Shown here piece by piece: positions 27,782 to 37,388 of a stretch of 64,000 nt of DNA. Below the pieces are notes generated by a model. It had not been told where the DNA came from and ran no database searches. It worked only from the letters and a program-made list of their open reading frames with translations. Positions within the stretch are counted from its first letter, which is position 1, and every line of letters starts with the position of its first letter. Position numbers and translations under genes: made by a program. This DNA is from an uncultured Lachnospiraceae bacterium (GTDB taxonomy: Bacteria > Bacillota > Clostridia > Lachnospirales > Lachnospiraceae): assembly GCA_946632055.1 (NCBI GenBank), contig CAMPAR010000001.1:43730-107729 (forward strand), read 5' to 3'.

Positions 27782-29698
27782 ATGAAAAACATTGGAAAAA
27801 TCTGCTTCACATATATGATCATCCTGATGCTCCTTTTGTCCGCTTTCCGGATCAGCGCCTCGGCTTCCGAGGAGCCGCCGTCGGAGTCCGCGGAAGCATC
27901 GGAAAACAATACGGATGCGACTGCCACGGAAGCGCCGCCGGCGACGGAGACTCCTGCCCCGCAGGAATTTCTCGTGACCGTAGTGAACGGCGGGGCCTAT
28001 GACGCCGAATCCGGCGGAAATCATATTGCTCAGGCGCCGGCGGGAACTCAGTTGTGGTTCCGCTTTGACGACTCCCTGCTGGATGAATATCACATGCTGA
28101 CCGGCTGGACGATCAACGGGGCGGAAGCCGGTTTCGGCAGCGCGAAGGTGGTTCCTTTTACGATGCCGAACTATGCCATCACGATCGAAGCCGTGATCGG
28201 AGAGAACCCCGAGGCGATTGCTTCCTCGGAGGAGGCCGCATCCAGAAGCGTGAGTGAATCGGAGTCGATCTCCGAGTCGGAAAGCATCTCGGAATCCGAA
28301 CGCATCTCCGAGTCGGAGTCCGCAAGTGAATCGGCTTCCGCGAGCGAGTCGGAGTCGATCCGGGAGTCCGAGGAAAACGCGAGCCGCGAGTCGGCCATCG
28401 AGCAGATGTCCATCGACGCGAGTATTGCCCAGTCGGAAAAGGAGTCCGCGCGTCTTGACGTGGACGGCTATCAGATTGTCCAGTATCTCAGGAAGATTCA
28501 GGCGCCGGCGGGCTTTACCAGGGCGAACGATAATCGGACCTTTGACGAGAGCACGGAGAGCTTTTACAGTTCGAAATACCGCCTGTACGTCTATTATGCC
28601 GAGAAGGACGATACCGAAGGCTATTATGTTTACGACAGGCTTCACGATACAATGATCCCCTTCGTTTCCTTCAGCGGAAGCGACGGACTGAAGTATATCA
28701 TTTCCGCGCCGGATTACAGCTCCGACCTCCCGAACGAGGTGATCGGAGAGACGCGGGTCAATTTGAGCATGCCCGGAAGCACCTCCTCCGCGGTTGTGCC
28801 CGGATGGAATGTGGAAGGCAGCGATGCGAGACTGTATCCGCTGCTGTATCTTGCCGGAGAAGACGGTTCCCGGAGCTTTTTCGTCTACCAGGAGTCGGAG
28901 GGCGCGATTTCCCTGACGCCCTGGGAGGATTTCAGGGAAGAAATGCAGGAGGCGGAGGAAACCGAGACCTCTTCGGAGGAAAGCGTCTCCGAGAGCGAAA
29001 CGGTGAGCGTTTCGGAAGAAAGCACGGAAACCGCGACGGCCGCGCCGGAGAGAAGGCAGGAGTCCCTGCTCGGAAACTATGTGCTCTGGATTGTGGTCGG
29101 GGCTTTGATTGTGATGCTCCTCGTGGCCGCGATTATCATCGTGGTGCAGATGAGCCGGAAGCAGGAAGAAAAGGAACGCGAGATCGACTTCGAGGAAATC
29201 CCCGAGGACGATGAGCTCCTGATTCAGGATGAGCCTGTGGACCGGGACCGCTTCGATACGGCCTATACGCAGGAGGACAATGATCTCGAGCCCTTCGATA
29301 TCAGCTTTGAAGACGCCTTCCCGGAGGAAATGGGCGTATCCTCCTTCGCGCCGCCGAAGGAAGAAGCAGCAAGCGTAACGGTGCAGGAGGACGACGTCCC
29401 CGCGGTCGAAAAGGTGGAGGGAGAGGTGGTAACGCCGGAGCCCTTCGACGCGGAACCGATTGAAATTGACGGACCTGACGACGACAGCGTGGAGGAAGTC
29501 CGCGTGCGGGTTCGCCGGACGGAAATCAAGGATACGGAAGTCTATGTGCGCCGCAGGGGCGGACGAAGAGCCGGCTCCTCGGCGGAAGACCGGCAGGATA
29601 CGGCTTCCGAGGGGAGCGACGGCTCCGGAATGCCCGCGATTTACGACGAAGTGCTTCAGGATGACTTTGAAGTGGTGGACTTCAAGAAAAGAAACTAA
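27782..29698 (+). CDS. Predicted surface protein with Ser-Glu repeat region, TM anchor and acidic cytoplasmic tail
   Basis: Signal peptide MKNIGKICFTYMIILMLLLSAFRISASA; SESESISESESISESERISESES repeats; late TM LWIVVGALIVMLLVAAIIIVV. Confidence 0.7.
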   Translation: MKNIGKICFTYMIILMLLLSAFRISASASEEPPSESAEASENNTDATATEAPPATETPAPQEFLVTVVNGGAYDAESGGNHIAQAPAGTQLWFRFDDSLLDEYHMLTGWTINGAEAGFGSAKVVPFTMPNYAITIEAVIGENPEAIASSEEAASRSVSESESISESESISESERISESESASESASASESESIRESEENASRESAIEQMSIDASIAQSEKESARLDVDGYQIVQYLRKIQAPAGFTRANDNRTFDESTESFYSSKYRLYVYYAEKDDTEGYYVYDRLHDTMIPFVSFSGSDGLKYIISAPDYSSDLPNEVIGETRVNLSMPGSTSSAVVPGWNVEGSDARLYPLLYLAGEDGSRSFFVYQESEGAISLTPWEDFREEMQEAEETETSSEESVSESETVSVSEESTETATAAPERRQESLLGNYVLWIVVGALIVMLLVAAIIIVVQMSRKQEEKEREIDFEEIPEDDELLIQDEPVDRDRFDTAYTQEDNDLEPFDISFEDAFPEEMGVSSFAPPKEEAASVTVQEDDVPAVEKVEGEVVTPEPFDAEPIEIDGPDDDSVEEVRVRVRRTEIKDTEVYVRRRGGRRAGSSAEDRQDTASEGSDGSGMPAIYDEVLQDDFEVVDFKKRN

Positions 29699-29717
29699 GA
29701 AAAAGCGGTGACTGAAA

Positions 29718-30278
29718 ATGCTTTGCGAAAAATGTCATGAAAAAGAAGCAACCGTGCGGATCACGCGGATTCATAACGGCAGTTCGGAAACGCATAATCT
29801 GTGTCAGGACTGCGCGAATTCCTTCCGTGCCGACGACCCGGAAGCACAGGATTTTTCCAAGGCGATCTTCAAGCTGCTTGCGGATGCGCTCATGAAGCAT
29901 CTCGGGCAGAATGCCGGGACCGAGGAGGACGAGCGGGCGAAAAAGCTTTCCTGCCCGACCTGCGGCAAAACCTACGGAGAAATCCTGGAGGACGGCGCCT
30001 TCGGCTGCGCGGACTGCTACGAGTCCTTTGAGCCCTATATCCGGCCGATGCTCCTCAGAATGCAGGGCGCGGATACCCATACCGGGAAGAAAGCCGGCGC
30101 GTCCGGAAAAAAATCCGTGAAGAAGCAGCAGAAAATCACCGAGGACGTTTTAAGCCCAAAGGAGGAGCTTTCCGTGCTTTCGGACCGCCTGAAGCTGGCG
30201 GTTTCCGAAGAAAACTACGAAGAGGCGGCGCGGCTTCGGGATGAAATCAACCGCCTGAAGGAGGAGAAGCATGGATGA
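29718..30278 (+). CDS. mcsA: McsA, activator of protein-arginine kinase (UvrB/UvrC motif)
   Basis: MLCEKCHEKEATVRITRIHNG...NLCQDCA, CPTCGKTYGEI...GCADCYESF; followed by mcsB. Confidence 0.9.
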   Translation: MLCEKCHEKEATVRITRIHNGSSETHNLCQDCANSFRADDPEAQDFSKAIFKLLADALMKHLGQNAGTEEDERAKKLSCPTCGKTYGEILEDGAFGCADCYESFEPYIRPMLLRMQGADTHTGKKAGASGKKSVKKQQKITEDVLSPKEELSVLSDRLKLAVSEENYEEAARLRDEINRLKEEKHG

Positions 30279-31311
30279 ACGCTGGTATCACCGGCCCGGT
30301 GAGAATGACGATATCATTCAGGTCAGCCGCGTCCGTCTTCTCCGGAATTTCAAAAAGTGGGTTTTCCCGGGCAGAATGACGGAAAAGGACCGCGAGGAGC
30401 TGATGACGGAGGTCGATACCCGGCTTCCGCGGCTCCCGGAAATTCTCGGTCAGAGCATTCAGAAGCTCAGGACGGACGAGCTTACGGAGGCTGAAAAGCT
30501 GACGCTGCAGGAACGGCTTCTCATCAATAAAGCGACGCTGGAGCAGCAGGAAAAGGCGCTGGTCTATGCGAGCGCCGACGAGGCCTTCAGCATGACGGTT
30601 GGCGGCGCGGATCATGTGCGGCTCCTTCTTTCGGAGCACGGACAGAATCTCTATTCGCTCTACGAGCGCCTTGAACAGGTCGACAGCTATATCGACAGCC
30701 GGATTCCCTACGCCTTCAGTAAGAAAATCGGCTTCAAGACCTCGACGCTTGCCAACGTCGGCACCGGAATGCGCGCCTATTATGTGATGCACCTGCCGCT
30801 TCTTTCGGAAAGCCGGAATTTCCAGACGCTGTCCCGGGAAATGATCAAATTCGGCGTGGTGATGAAGGAGGCCTGGATCTCCGGCGCGAAGACCATCGGC
30901 GGCCTGTATGTCCTGTATAACCAGCGAACGCTCGGCCTGCAGGAAAAGGAGCTGATGGACATCCTGACGAACGTCGCAAACCGGCTGATGGGGGAGGAGC
31001 GCGAGCTTCGGGACAAGCTGCAGCAGCTGTCTTTGGAGGACCGCGTCTGCCGCTCCTACGGAATTCTGAAATATGCGAAGCAGCTGGACTTCCCGGAGGG
31101 CTGCAAGCATCTTTCCAATATCCTGCTCGGCGCGTCCACGGGGCTTCTTACGGTCCGCGGAGATCTGTCTGTATACGAGCTCATGCTCGGAATATTCCCG
31201 GGAAATCTGCAGTTTTATTATAAAACTCAGGCCGATGATGCTGAAGTGCGCGTGCTCCGCGCAAAGTATCTGCAGGAGTATCTGAAGTTTATCAGCCTGG
31301 AAGAAAGCTGA
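30271..31311 (+). CDS. mcsB: Protein-arginine kinase McsB
   Basis: ISRVRLLRNFKKWVFPGR-type guanido phosphotransferase N-terminus (IIQVSRVRLLRNF), VGTGMRAYYVMHLP; between mcsA and clpC. Confidence 0.92.
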   Translation: MDERWYHRPGENDDIIQVSRVRLLRNFKKWVFPGRMTEKDREELMTEVDTRLPRLPEILGQSIQKLRTDELTEAEKLTLQERLLINKATLEQQEKALVYASADEAFSMTVGGADHVRLLLSEHGQNLYSLYERLEQVDSYIDSRIPYAFSKKIGFKTSTLANVGTGMRAYYVMHLPLLSESRNFQTLSREMIKFGVVMKEAWISGAKTIGGLYVLYNQRTLGLQEKELMDILTNVANRLMGEERELRDKLQQLSLEDRVCRSYGILKYAKQLDFPEGCKHLSNILLGASTGLLTVRGDLSVYELMLGIFPGNLQFYYKTQADDAEVRVLRAKYLQEYLKFISLEES

Positions 31312-31323
31312 AAATAAAAGCAG

Positions 31324-31355
31324 AAGGGAGAAGCTTTTTATCGGCTCTCCCTTTT
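31324..31355 (+). terminator. Intrinsic terminator between mcsB and clpC
   Basis: AAGGGAGA agctttttatcggc TCTCCCTT TT. Confidence 0.65.
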
Positions 31356-31389
31356 AAGAAACTATACACAGAAAAGAGACAGTCTGAAC

Positions 31390-33852
31390 ATGGTTAATCG
31401 TTTTACGGAAACAGCGAAAAAGGCGCTGAATCTTTCGAAAAAGGCTGCGGAGGAGCTGGGCGCGGGGCCGGTCGGGACCGAGCACCTGCTTCTCGGGCTT
31501 ACGAGAGTCTCGGAAGGCCTCGCCTACGAGGTGCTCTCTGCCAACGGAATTTTCGCTCAGGATATTCACGACCTGATCACCAAATACCTGGTGCAGGACT
31601 ACTCGGTCGTGGAGTTTGCGGGCTACGAGTATACCCCGATGTCCACCCGGATCCTGAATGAATCCGTGGAGAAGGCGCGGCTTTATAAATCCAGCCTTGT
31701 CGGGACGGAGCATCTTCTGATGGCCATTCTGGCCTTCCCGAACTGCTCGGCGTGCAAGCTTCTGACCGCATTCAATATTTCTCTCGAGCGGCTGCACGTG
31801 GATCTTGTGACCGCGATCCAGGAAGGCGCCGGGAAATCCGCGGGGAACCGGGAAGACGGAAGCGCTGCCCGTCGTCAGGGAAGCCAGAAGACGCCGACGC
31901 TTGACATGTACAGCCGGGATCTGACCGCGCAGGCATCCGCAGGGCTTCTCGACCCCGTGATCGGGCGCGAGCATGAAATCCAGCGGATCATCCAGATCCT
32001 TTCCCGCCGCACGAAGAACAACCCCTGCCTCATCGGCGAGCCGGGCGTCGGAAAGACGGCGGTCGTCGAGGGACTCGCGAACCGGATCGCGGAAGGCAAT
32101 ATTCCGGACATCATGAAGGATAAGCGCCTCCTGACGCTCGACCTTTCCGGCATGGTCGCGGGCTCCAAGTACCGCGGCGAATTCGAGGAGCGCATCAAGA
32201 ACGTCATCGCGGAAGCGGCCTCGGATAAGTCGATCATCCTGTTTATCGATGAAATCCACACGATTATCGGTGCCGGCGGGGCGGAAGGCGCGCTCGACGC
32301 CGCCAACATTATCAAGCCCTCCCTCGCACGCGGCGAGATCCAGCTGATCGGCGCCACGACGATATCCGAATACCGCAAGCACATCGAAAAGGACGCCGCG
32401 CTCGAGCGCCGTTTCCAGCCGGTCACGGTGGAGGAGCCGACGGAAGAGGAGACTGTGGAGATCCTGAAGGGCCTCCGGAAAGCCTACGAAGACCATCACC
32501 GGGTCATCATCACGGACGACGCCCTGACGGCCGCCGCAAAGCTTTCCACGCGTTATATCTCGGACCGGTTCCTTCCCGATAAGGCGATCGACCTCATCGA
32601 TGAAGCGGCGAGCAAGGTCCGGCTCTCGACCTACGTGCAGCCGAAGAAGATCCGGTCAGCTTCGGATGAACTGAAGGCGCTTGAAAAGGAAAAGGAAGAC
32701 GCGGTCTTCAAGCAGGAATTCGAGCGCGCGGGCGATATCAAGCGCGCGCAGGACAAGCTCCGCGCGAAGCTGAACAAGCTGAAGGAAAGCTGGGAAAAGG
32801 AACAGAATGAGGCGCGTCCTCTCGTAACGGAGGAGGAAATCGCCGACGTCGTAAGCGGCTGGACGAAGATCCCGGTCAAGTCTCTGAAGGAAACCGAGGC
32901 TAACCGCCTGAAGAACATGGAGGGAACGCTCCACAAGCGCGTCGTCTCGCAGGACGAGGCCGTGAGCGCCGTAAGTAAGGCGATCCGCCGCGGGCGCGTG
33001 GGCCTCAAGGACCCGAAGCGTCCGATCGGCTCCTTCCTCTTCCTCGGACCCACCGGCGTCGGAAAAACCGAGCTTTGCAAGGCGCTCGCCGAAGCCATGT
33101 TCGGCTCCGAAAACGCCATGATCCGTGTCGATATGTCTGAATACATGGAGAAGCATTCGGTCAGCAAGCTGATCGGTTCGCCTCCCGGATACGTCGGCTT
33201 TGAAGAGGGCGGCCAGCTCTCCGAAAAGGTGCGCCGGAACCCGTATTCGGTGCTGCTTTTCGATGAAATCGAGAAGGCGCACCCGGATGTCTTCAACATC
33301 CTCCTGCAGGTGCTCGACGACGGTCAGATTACCGATTCGCAGGGGCGGAAGATTGACTTCAAGAATACCATCATCATCATGACCTCGAACTGCGGCGCGG
33401 AGAATATCATTACTCCCAAGGTGCTCGGCTTCGGCTCCAAGAAGAACGACGAAGCGGACTACCAGGTGATGAAGGAGCGCGTGATGGAGGCCGTCCGCCG
33501 TACCTTCAAGCCGGAATTCCTGAACCGGATTGATGAGATCATCGTGTTCCATCCGCTGAATAAGGAGAACATGAAGGACATCGTTAACATCATGCTGAAA
33601 GACCTCTCGAGAAGGGCGAAGGAACAGATGAGCCTCACGCTTCGTTTCAGCGCTTCCGCGAAGGATCTTCTGATCGAGAAGGGCTATGACCCGAAATACG
33701 GCGCGCGTCCCTTAAAGCGTGTGATTCAGAACCTCGTGGAGGATGAGCTCGCCGGAAAGATTCTGGACGGCAGCTTCAAAGAGGGTGATGTCGTCAGTGT
33801 AGGAAAGGCAAAGGATGCGCTGACCTTTAATAAGAGTGAACATCATGGCTAA
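31390..33852 (+). CDS. clpC: ATP-dependent Clp protease ATP-binding subunit ClpC
   Basis: Clp N-domain repeats, GEPGVGKTAVVEGLA, GPTGVGKTELCKALAE, UVR region KEKEDAVFKQEFERAGDIKRAQDKLRAK. Confidence 0.96.
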   Translation: MVNRFTETAKKALNLSKKAAEELGAGPVGTEHLLLGLTRVSEGLAYEVLSANGIFAQDIHDLITKYLVQDYSVVEFAGYEYTPMSTRILNESVEKARLYKSSLVGTEHLLMAILAFPNCSACKLLTAFNISLERLHVDLVTAIQEGAGKSAGNREDGSAARRQGSQKTPTLDMYSRDLTAQASAGLLDPVIGREHEIQRIIQILSRRTKNNPCLIGEPGVGKTAVVEGLANRIAEGNIPDIMKDKRLLTLDLSGMVAGSKYRGEFEERIKNVIAEAASDKSIILFIDEIHTIIGAGGAEGALDAANIIKPSLARGEIQLIGATTISEYRKHIEKDAALERRFQPVTVEEPTEEETVEILKGLRKAYEDHHRVIITDDALTAAAKLSTRYISDRFLPDKAIDLIDEAASKVRLSTYVQPKKIRSASDELKALEKEKEDAVFKQEFERAGDIKRAQDKLRAKLNKLKESWEKEQNEARPLVTEEEIADVVSGWTKIPVKSLKETEANRLKNMEGTLHKRVVSQDEAVSAVSKAIRRGRVGLKDPKRPIGSFLFLGPTGVGKTELCKALAEAMFGSENAMIRVDMSEYMEKHSVSKLIGSPPGYVGFEEGGQLSEKVRRNPYSVLLFDEIEKAHPDVFNILLQVLDDGQITDSQGRKIDFKNTIIIMTSNCGAENIITPKVLGFGSKKNDEADYQVMKERVMEAVRRTFKPEFLNRIDEIIVFHPLNKENMKDIVNIMLKDLSRRAKEQMSLTLRFSASAKDLLIEKGYDPKYGARPLKRVIQNLVEDELAGKILDGSFKEGDVVSVGKAKDALTFNKSEHHG

Positions 33853-35218
33853 AAAAACCACTGTATTTTTCTGCAAGGAATGCGGCTATGAGAGCAGCAA
33901 ATGGATGGGGCAGTGCCCCGGCTGCAAATCGTGGAACAGCTTTGTGGAAGAACCTGTCAAAATTTCGAAACCCGCCGGAACCGCACGCGATTCCGGCGGT
34001 CTTCGCCGCAGCGCCGCCACATCGCTTAAAGAGGTGTCGGTCGCGGATCACTACCGGATTCCTTCCGGCATGGGGGAACTCGACCGCGTGCTCGGCGGCG
34101 GCATCGTCCCGGGATCCCTCGTGCTTCTCGGCGGCGATCCGGGCATCGGAAAATCCACGATTCTCCTGCAGGTCAGCAAATACCTGACCGAGCACGGCAC
34201 CAAAGTCCTGTATGTGTCCGGGGAGGAGAGCCTGCAGCAGATCCGCCTTCGGGCGGACCGGATGGGGGAATTCGGGGGCGACGTGCGAATGGCCTCGGAG
34301 ACGAGCCTGGACGTCATTGAAGAGCTGATTGCGGCGGAAAAGCCGGATTTCTGTGTGATCGATTCGATTCAGACGATTTACCGGGAGGACGTTTCCTCGG
34401 CGCCGGGCTCGGTCTCCCAGGTCCGGGAATGCACCAACATCCTGATGCAGACCGCGAAACAGAACAATATCACGATCTTCCTTGTCGGCCATGTGACGAA
34501 GGAAGGCATGGTGGCGGGACCGCGCGTGCTGGAGCACATGGTGGATACGGTGCTGTACTTTGAAGGCGACCGCTCGGCGGTGTACCGCCTTCTTCGGGCG
34601 GTCAAGAACCGCTTCGGCGCCACGAATGAGGTGGGCGTGTTCGAGATGGGAGAGAACGGCCTGACGGAGGTGGAGAACCCTTCGGAATATATGCTGAACG
34701 GACGGCCGCTCGGCATGTCGGGCTCCTCCGTCACCTGCGTGATGGAAGGAACGCGGCCGATGCTTCTCGAGATCCAGGCGCTCGTCGCGCGCACGGCCTT
34801 CGGGCTTCCGAGGCGCACGGCCGTCGGCATTGACTTCAACCGCCTCAATCTTCTGATTGCCGTCATCGAAAAACGCGCCGGGATTTCTCTCGGCGAGTAT
34901 GATGTGTATGTGAATATTACCGGGGGAATGCGGGTATCGGAGCCGTCGATTGACCTTGCGGTGGTGCTGTCGATCATATCCGGCTATTATGACGTACCGG
35001 CGGGAGAGCATGACATCGCCTTCGGGGAGATCGGGCTGACGGGTGAAATCCGCGGCATTTCAAACGCGCCGATGCGCGTCCGCGAAGCCGTGAAGCTCGG
35101 GTACACGCGCGTCATTCTGCCGGAGGTTTCCATGCAGCGGATGCCGAAGGAACTCCGGGACTGCTGCGTGCCGGTCCGTACGATCCGCGACGCCGTGCGC
35201 CTCCTCTCGAAGAAGTGA
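33845..35218 (+). CDS. radA: DNA repair protein RadA
   Basis: CKECGYESSKWMGQCPGCKSWNSF zinc finger, GGDPGIGKSTILLQ, KNRFGATNEVGVFEM. Confidence 0.96.
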   Translation: MAKKTTVFFCKECGYESSKWMGQCPGCKSWNSFVEEPVKISKPAGTARDSGGLRRSAATSLKEVSVADHYRIPSGMGELDRVLGGGIVPGSLVLLGGDPGIGKSTILLQVSKYLTEHGTKVLYVSGEESLQQIRLRADRMGEFGGDVRMASETSLDVIEELIAAEKPDFCVIDSIQTIYREDVSSAPGSVSQVRECTNILMQTAKQNNITIFLVGHVTKEGMVAGPRVLEHMVDTVLYFEGDRSAVYRLLRAVKNRFGATNEVGVFEMGENGLTEVENPSEYMLNGRPLGMSGSSVTCVMEGTRPMLLEIQALVARTAFGLPRRTAVGIDFNRLNLLIAVIEKRAGISLGEYDVYVNITGGMRVSEPSIDLAVVLSIISGYYDVPAGEHDIAFGEIGLTGEIRGISNAPMRVREAVKLGYTRVILPEVSMQRMPKELRDCCVPVRTIRDAVRLLSKK

Positions 35219-35245
35219 TGCGGGGAGAGCGCCTGTTTACTGTAA

Positions 35246-35324
35246 AACTCGCCTGCGAGATCAGCCTCCCTCTTCGGCGTGACTTCGTATCCGCCTCATG
35301 AGGGAGGTTGATTACCCTCGGCTC
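35246..35324 (-). repeat. Copy B of the three-copy structured 3'-UTR element
   Basis: Reverse strand GAGCCGAGGG; ATCAACCTCCCTC/GAGGGAGGCTGAT (one mismatch); GGCG-gat-AC-GAA-GT-ca-CGCC; CTCGCAGGCGAGTT. Confidence 0.82.
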
Positions 35325-35367
35325 GGAATCTCTATGCTTTAAGGAGGTCTTTGGGCAGGACGGCTCT

Positions 35368-36204
35368 TTAGTACCTCTCGAGGAAGCTGTGATGTTCGCC
35401 CTCCGTTTTGAAGCCGGGGAAGGTATCGAGCTGCACGTTGTGAAGTGCGTTAAAGAGGTTCTTCTCGATGTCGGGATTGACGGCACGGAGAGTCCTGATC
35501 AGCTCCTTCACTTCCCGGCGCTTGGAGAGGGATTCCTTGTCCTTCAGAAGCTCGGCTTTTTCCGTGAAGCGGCAGGCGCAGCGGATGAATTCCAGCCCGT
35601 TGTAGCTGGCCCAGGAAATGATGTCCTCCTCGCGGATGCCGTACATCGGCCGGATGAGCTCCATGCCCTCGAAGTTTTGTGAATGCACCTTCGGAATCAT
35701 GGTTTCGATTTTGGAGGAATAGAACATCGACATCAGGACGGTTTCGACGGCGTCATTCAGGTGATGGCCGAGGGCAATCTTGTTGCAGCCGAGACGCTGC
35801 GCCTCGTGATACAGATATCCGCGGCGCATCCTGGCGCAGAGATAGCAGGGATTCTCGGAGACGGAATTTGCCGCGTCGAAAATCGAGGTCTCGAAAATGG
35901 TGAGAGGAATCGAAAGCAGTGCGGCGTTTTCCTCGATTTTCCGTCGGTTTTCGGCGTTGTAGCCGGGATCCATGACGAGGAAGGTCAGACGGAAGGGATA
36001 GTCGGAAATGCGCTGCAGCTGCTGGAAGAGCTTCGCCATCAGCATGCTGTCCTTGCCGCCGGAAATGCAGACGGCCACGTGGTCGTCCGGACGAAGAAGC
36101 TCATAGCGCGTGACGGCGGCGGTAAAAGGATTCCAGAGCTCCTTGCGGTATTTTTTGATGATGCTGCGTTCGGCTGCTTCAGCAGGCGTAAATTCACGGG
36201 CCAT
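35368..36204 (-). CDS. TtcA/TilS-like ATP-binding tRNA thiolation-type protein
   Basis: VAVCISGGKDSMLMAKL PP-loop, CYLCARMRRGYLYHEAQRLGCNKIALGHHLNDAVET. Confidence 0.88.
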   Translation of the reverse strand: MAREFTPAEAAERSIIKKYRKELWNPFTAAVTRYELLRPDDHVAVCISGGKDSMLMAKLFQQLQRISDYPFRLTFLVMDPGYNAENRRKIEENAALLSIPLTIFETSIFDAANSVSENPCYLCARMRRGYLYHEAQRLGCNKIALGHHLNDAVETVLMSMFYSSKIETMIPKVHSQNFEGMELIRPMYGIREEDIISWASYNGLEFIRCACRFTEKAELLKDKESLSKRREVKELIRTLRAVNPDIEKNLFNALHNVQLDTFPGFKTEGEHHSFLERY

Positions 36205-36280
36205 GAGAGAATCCTTTCGTTCATGGAAGTATAGGATAATACAAAAGCGGAACCCAGAAGAGGATTCCGCTTTTTTACAG

Positions 36281-36352
36281 TAGCTCGTACGAGAATCGAA
36301 CTCGTGTTTCCGCCTTGAGAGGGCGGCGTCTTAGCCGCTTGACCAACGAGCC
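36281..36352 (-). tRNA. tRNA-Glu (anticodon CTC)
   Basis: Reverse strand GGCTCGTTGGTCAAGCGGCTAAGACGCCGCCCTCTCAAGGCGGAAACACGAGTTCGATTCTCGTACGAGCTA; anticodon loop CTCTCAA; T-arm GTTCGAT. Confidence 0.95.
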
Positions 36353-36370
36353 AAAATTGACAACATCGGT

Positions 36371-36399
36371 ATAATAGCACAAGTCGGGCGCTGTGTCAA
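36371..36399 (-). promoter_or_regulatory. Sigma-A promoter of tRNA-Glu
   Basis: Reverse strand TTGACA-N17-TATTAT. Confidence 0.85.
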
Positions 36400-36447
36400 G
36401 CGGAAAATCACGAAAACTTTTTTACTGAACTTTTCGCCAGTTGGGAA

Positions 36448-36476
36448 TTGACAGGAACAGAAGAAGAGGGTATAAT
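36448..36476 (+). promoter_or_regulatory. Consensus sigma-A promoter of upp
   Basis: TTGACA-N17-TATAAT, exact consensus. Confidence 0.9.
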
Positions 36477-36624
36477 CTTCGGTTAGAAGATGTTGTTGCA
36501 GCCGGATGTTAAAGCTACTATATCTTGATCATGCCGGGAAGCGTGCGAAGCGCGAAGCCTGACATGGCATATCTTTTTAATCCAATCGTATTTGGATCAG
36601 CCCAAAAAGAAAGGATGTACAGCC

Positions 36625-37281
36625 ATGGCTATTGAAAACATTTACGGACCGGAAGACGGTGTATTTATTCAGACGCACCCGCTGATTCAGCACAAAATCA
36701 CCATGCTCCGTTCGGTGAATACGGGAACGAATGAGTTCCGCAAACTGATTGAAGAAATCGCAATGCTGATGGGCTTCGAAGCCCTGCGAGATCTGCCCCT
36801 TGAGGATATCGAGGTGGAGACGCCGATTGAGAAATGCATGTCTCCGGTCATCGCCGGAAAGAAGCTCGCGATTGTCCCGATTCTGCGTGCCGGTCTCGGC
36901 ATGGTAAGCGGAATCACGGCGCTGGTGCCGACGGCCAAGATCGGCCACATCGGCCTGTACCGGGACGAAGTGACGCATGAGCCTCACGAATACTACTGCA
37001 AGCTTCCGAGCCCGATCGAGCAGCGCACGATTATCGTCGTGGACCCGATGCTCGCGACCGGCGGATCCGGCGCGGACGCGGTTACGCTGATCAAGCAGCA
37101 CGGCGGCGTGCATATTAAGTTCCTGTGCATCATCGCGGCGCCGGAAGGCATCAAGAAGCTGCACGAGACGCATCCGGACGTGGAGATCTACGTCGGACAT
37201 CTGGACCGGGAGCTCAACGAAAACGCCTACATTTGCCCGGGACTCGGCGATGCCGGCGACCGGATTTTCGGTACCAAGTAA
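36625..37281 (+). CDS. upp: Uracil phosphoribosyltransferase
   Basis: [29 protein letters not shown]...[15 protein letters not shown]...[15 protein letters not shown]. Confidence 0.95.
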   Translation: MAIENIYGPEDGVFIQTHPLIQHKITMLRSVNTGTNEFRKLIEEIAMLMGFEALRDLPLEDIEVETPIEKCMSPVIAGKKLAIVPILRAGLGMVSGITALVPTAKIGHIGLYRDEVTHEPHEYYCKLPSPIEQRTIIVVDPMLATGGSGADAVTLIKQHGGVHIKFLCIIAAPEGIKKLHETHPDVEIYVGHLDRELNENAYICPGLGDAGDRIFGTK

Positions 37282-37388
37282 ATTCAGCCATCTGATATAC
37301 GGCCTTTAATTCGCTACGGGATAGCGGCAAGGCAAAGGAAAAGCGGTTCGAAGGAGAGCGGTCTGTCTCTCTTTCTTTGGATCGTTCA

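Noticed and set aside
28254-28400. Short tandem DNA repeats that look array-like
   Set aside because: They encode in-frame Ser-Glu repeats of the surface protein; no CRISPR repeat/spacer pattern.
36488-36526. 12-codon ORF in the upp leader (MLLQPDVKATIS)
   Set aside because: Begins only a few nt after the predicted transcription start with no Shine-Dalgarno.
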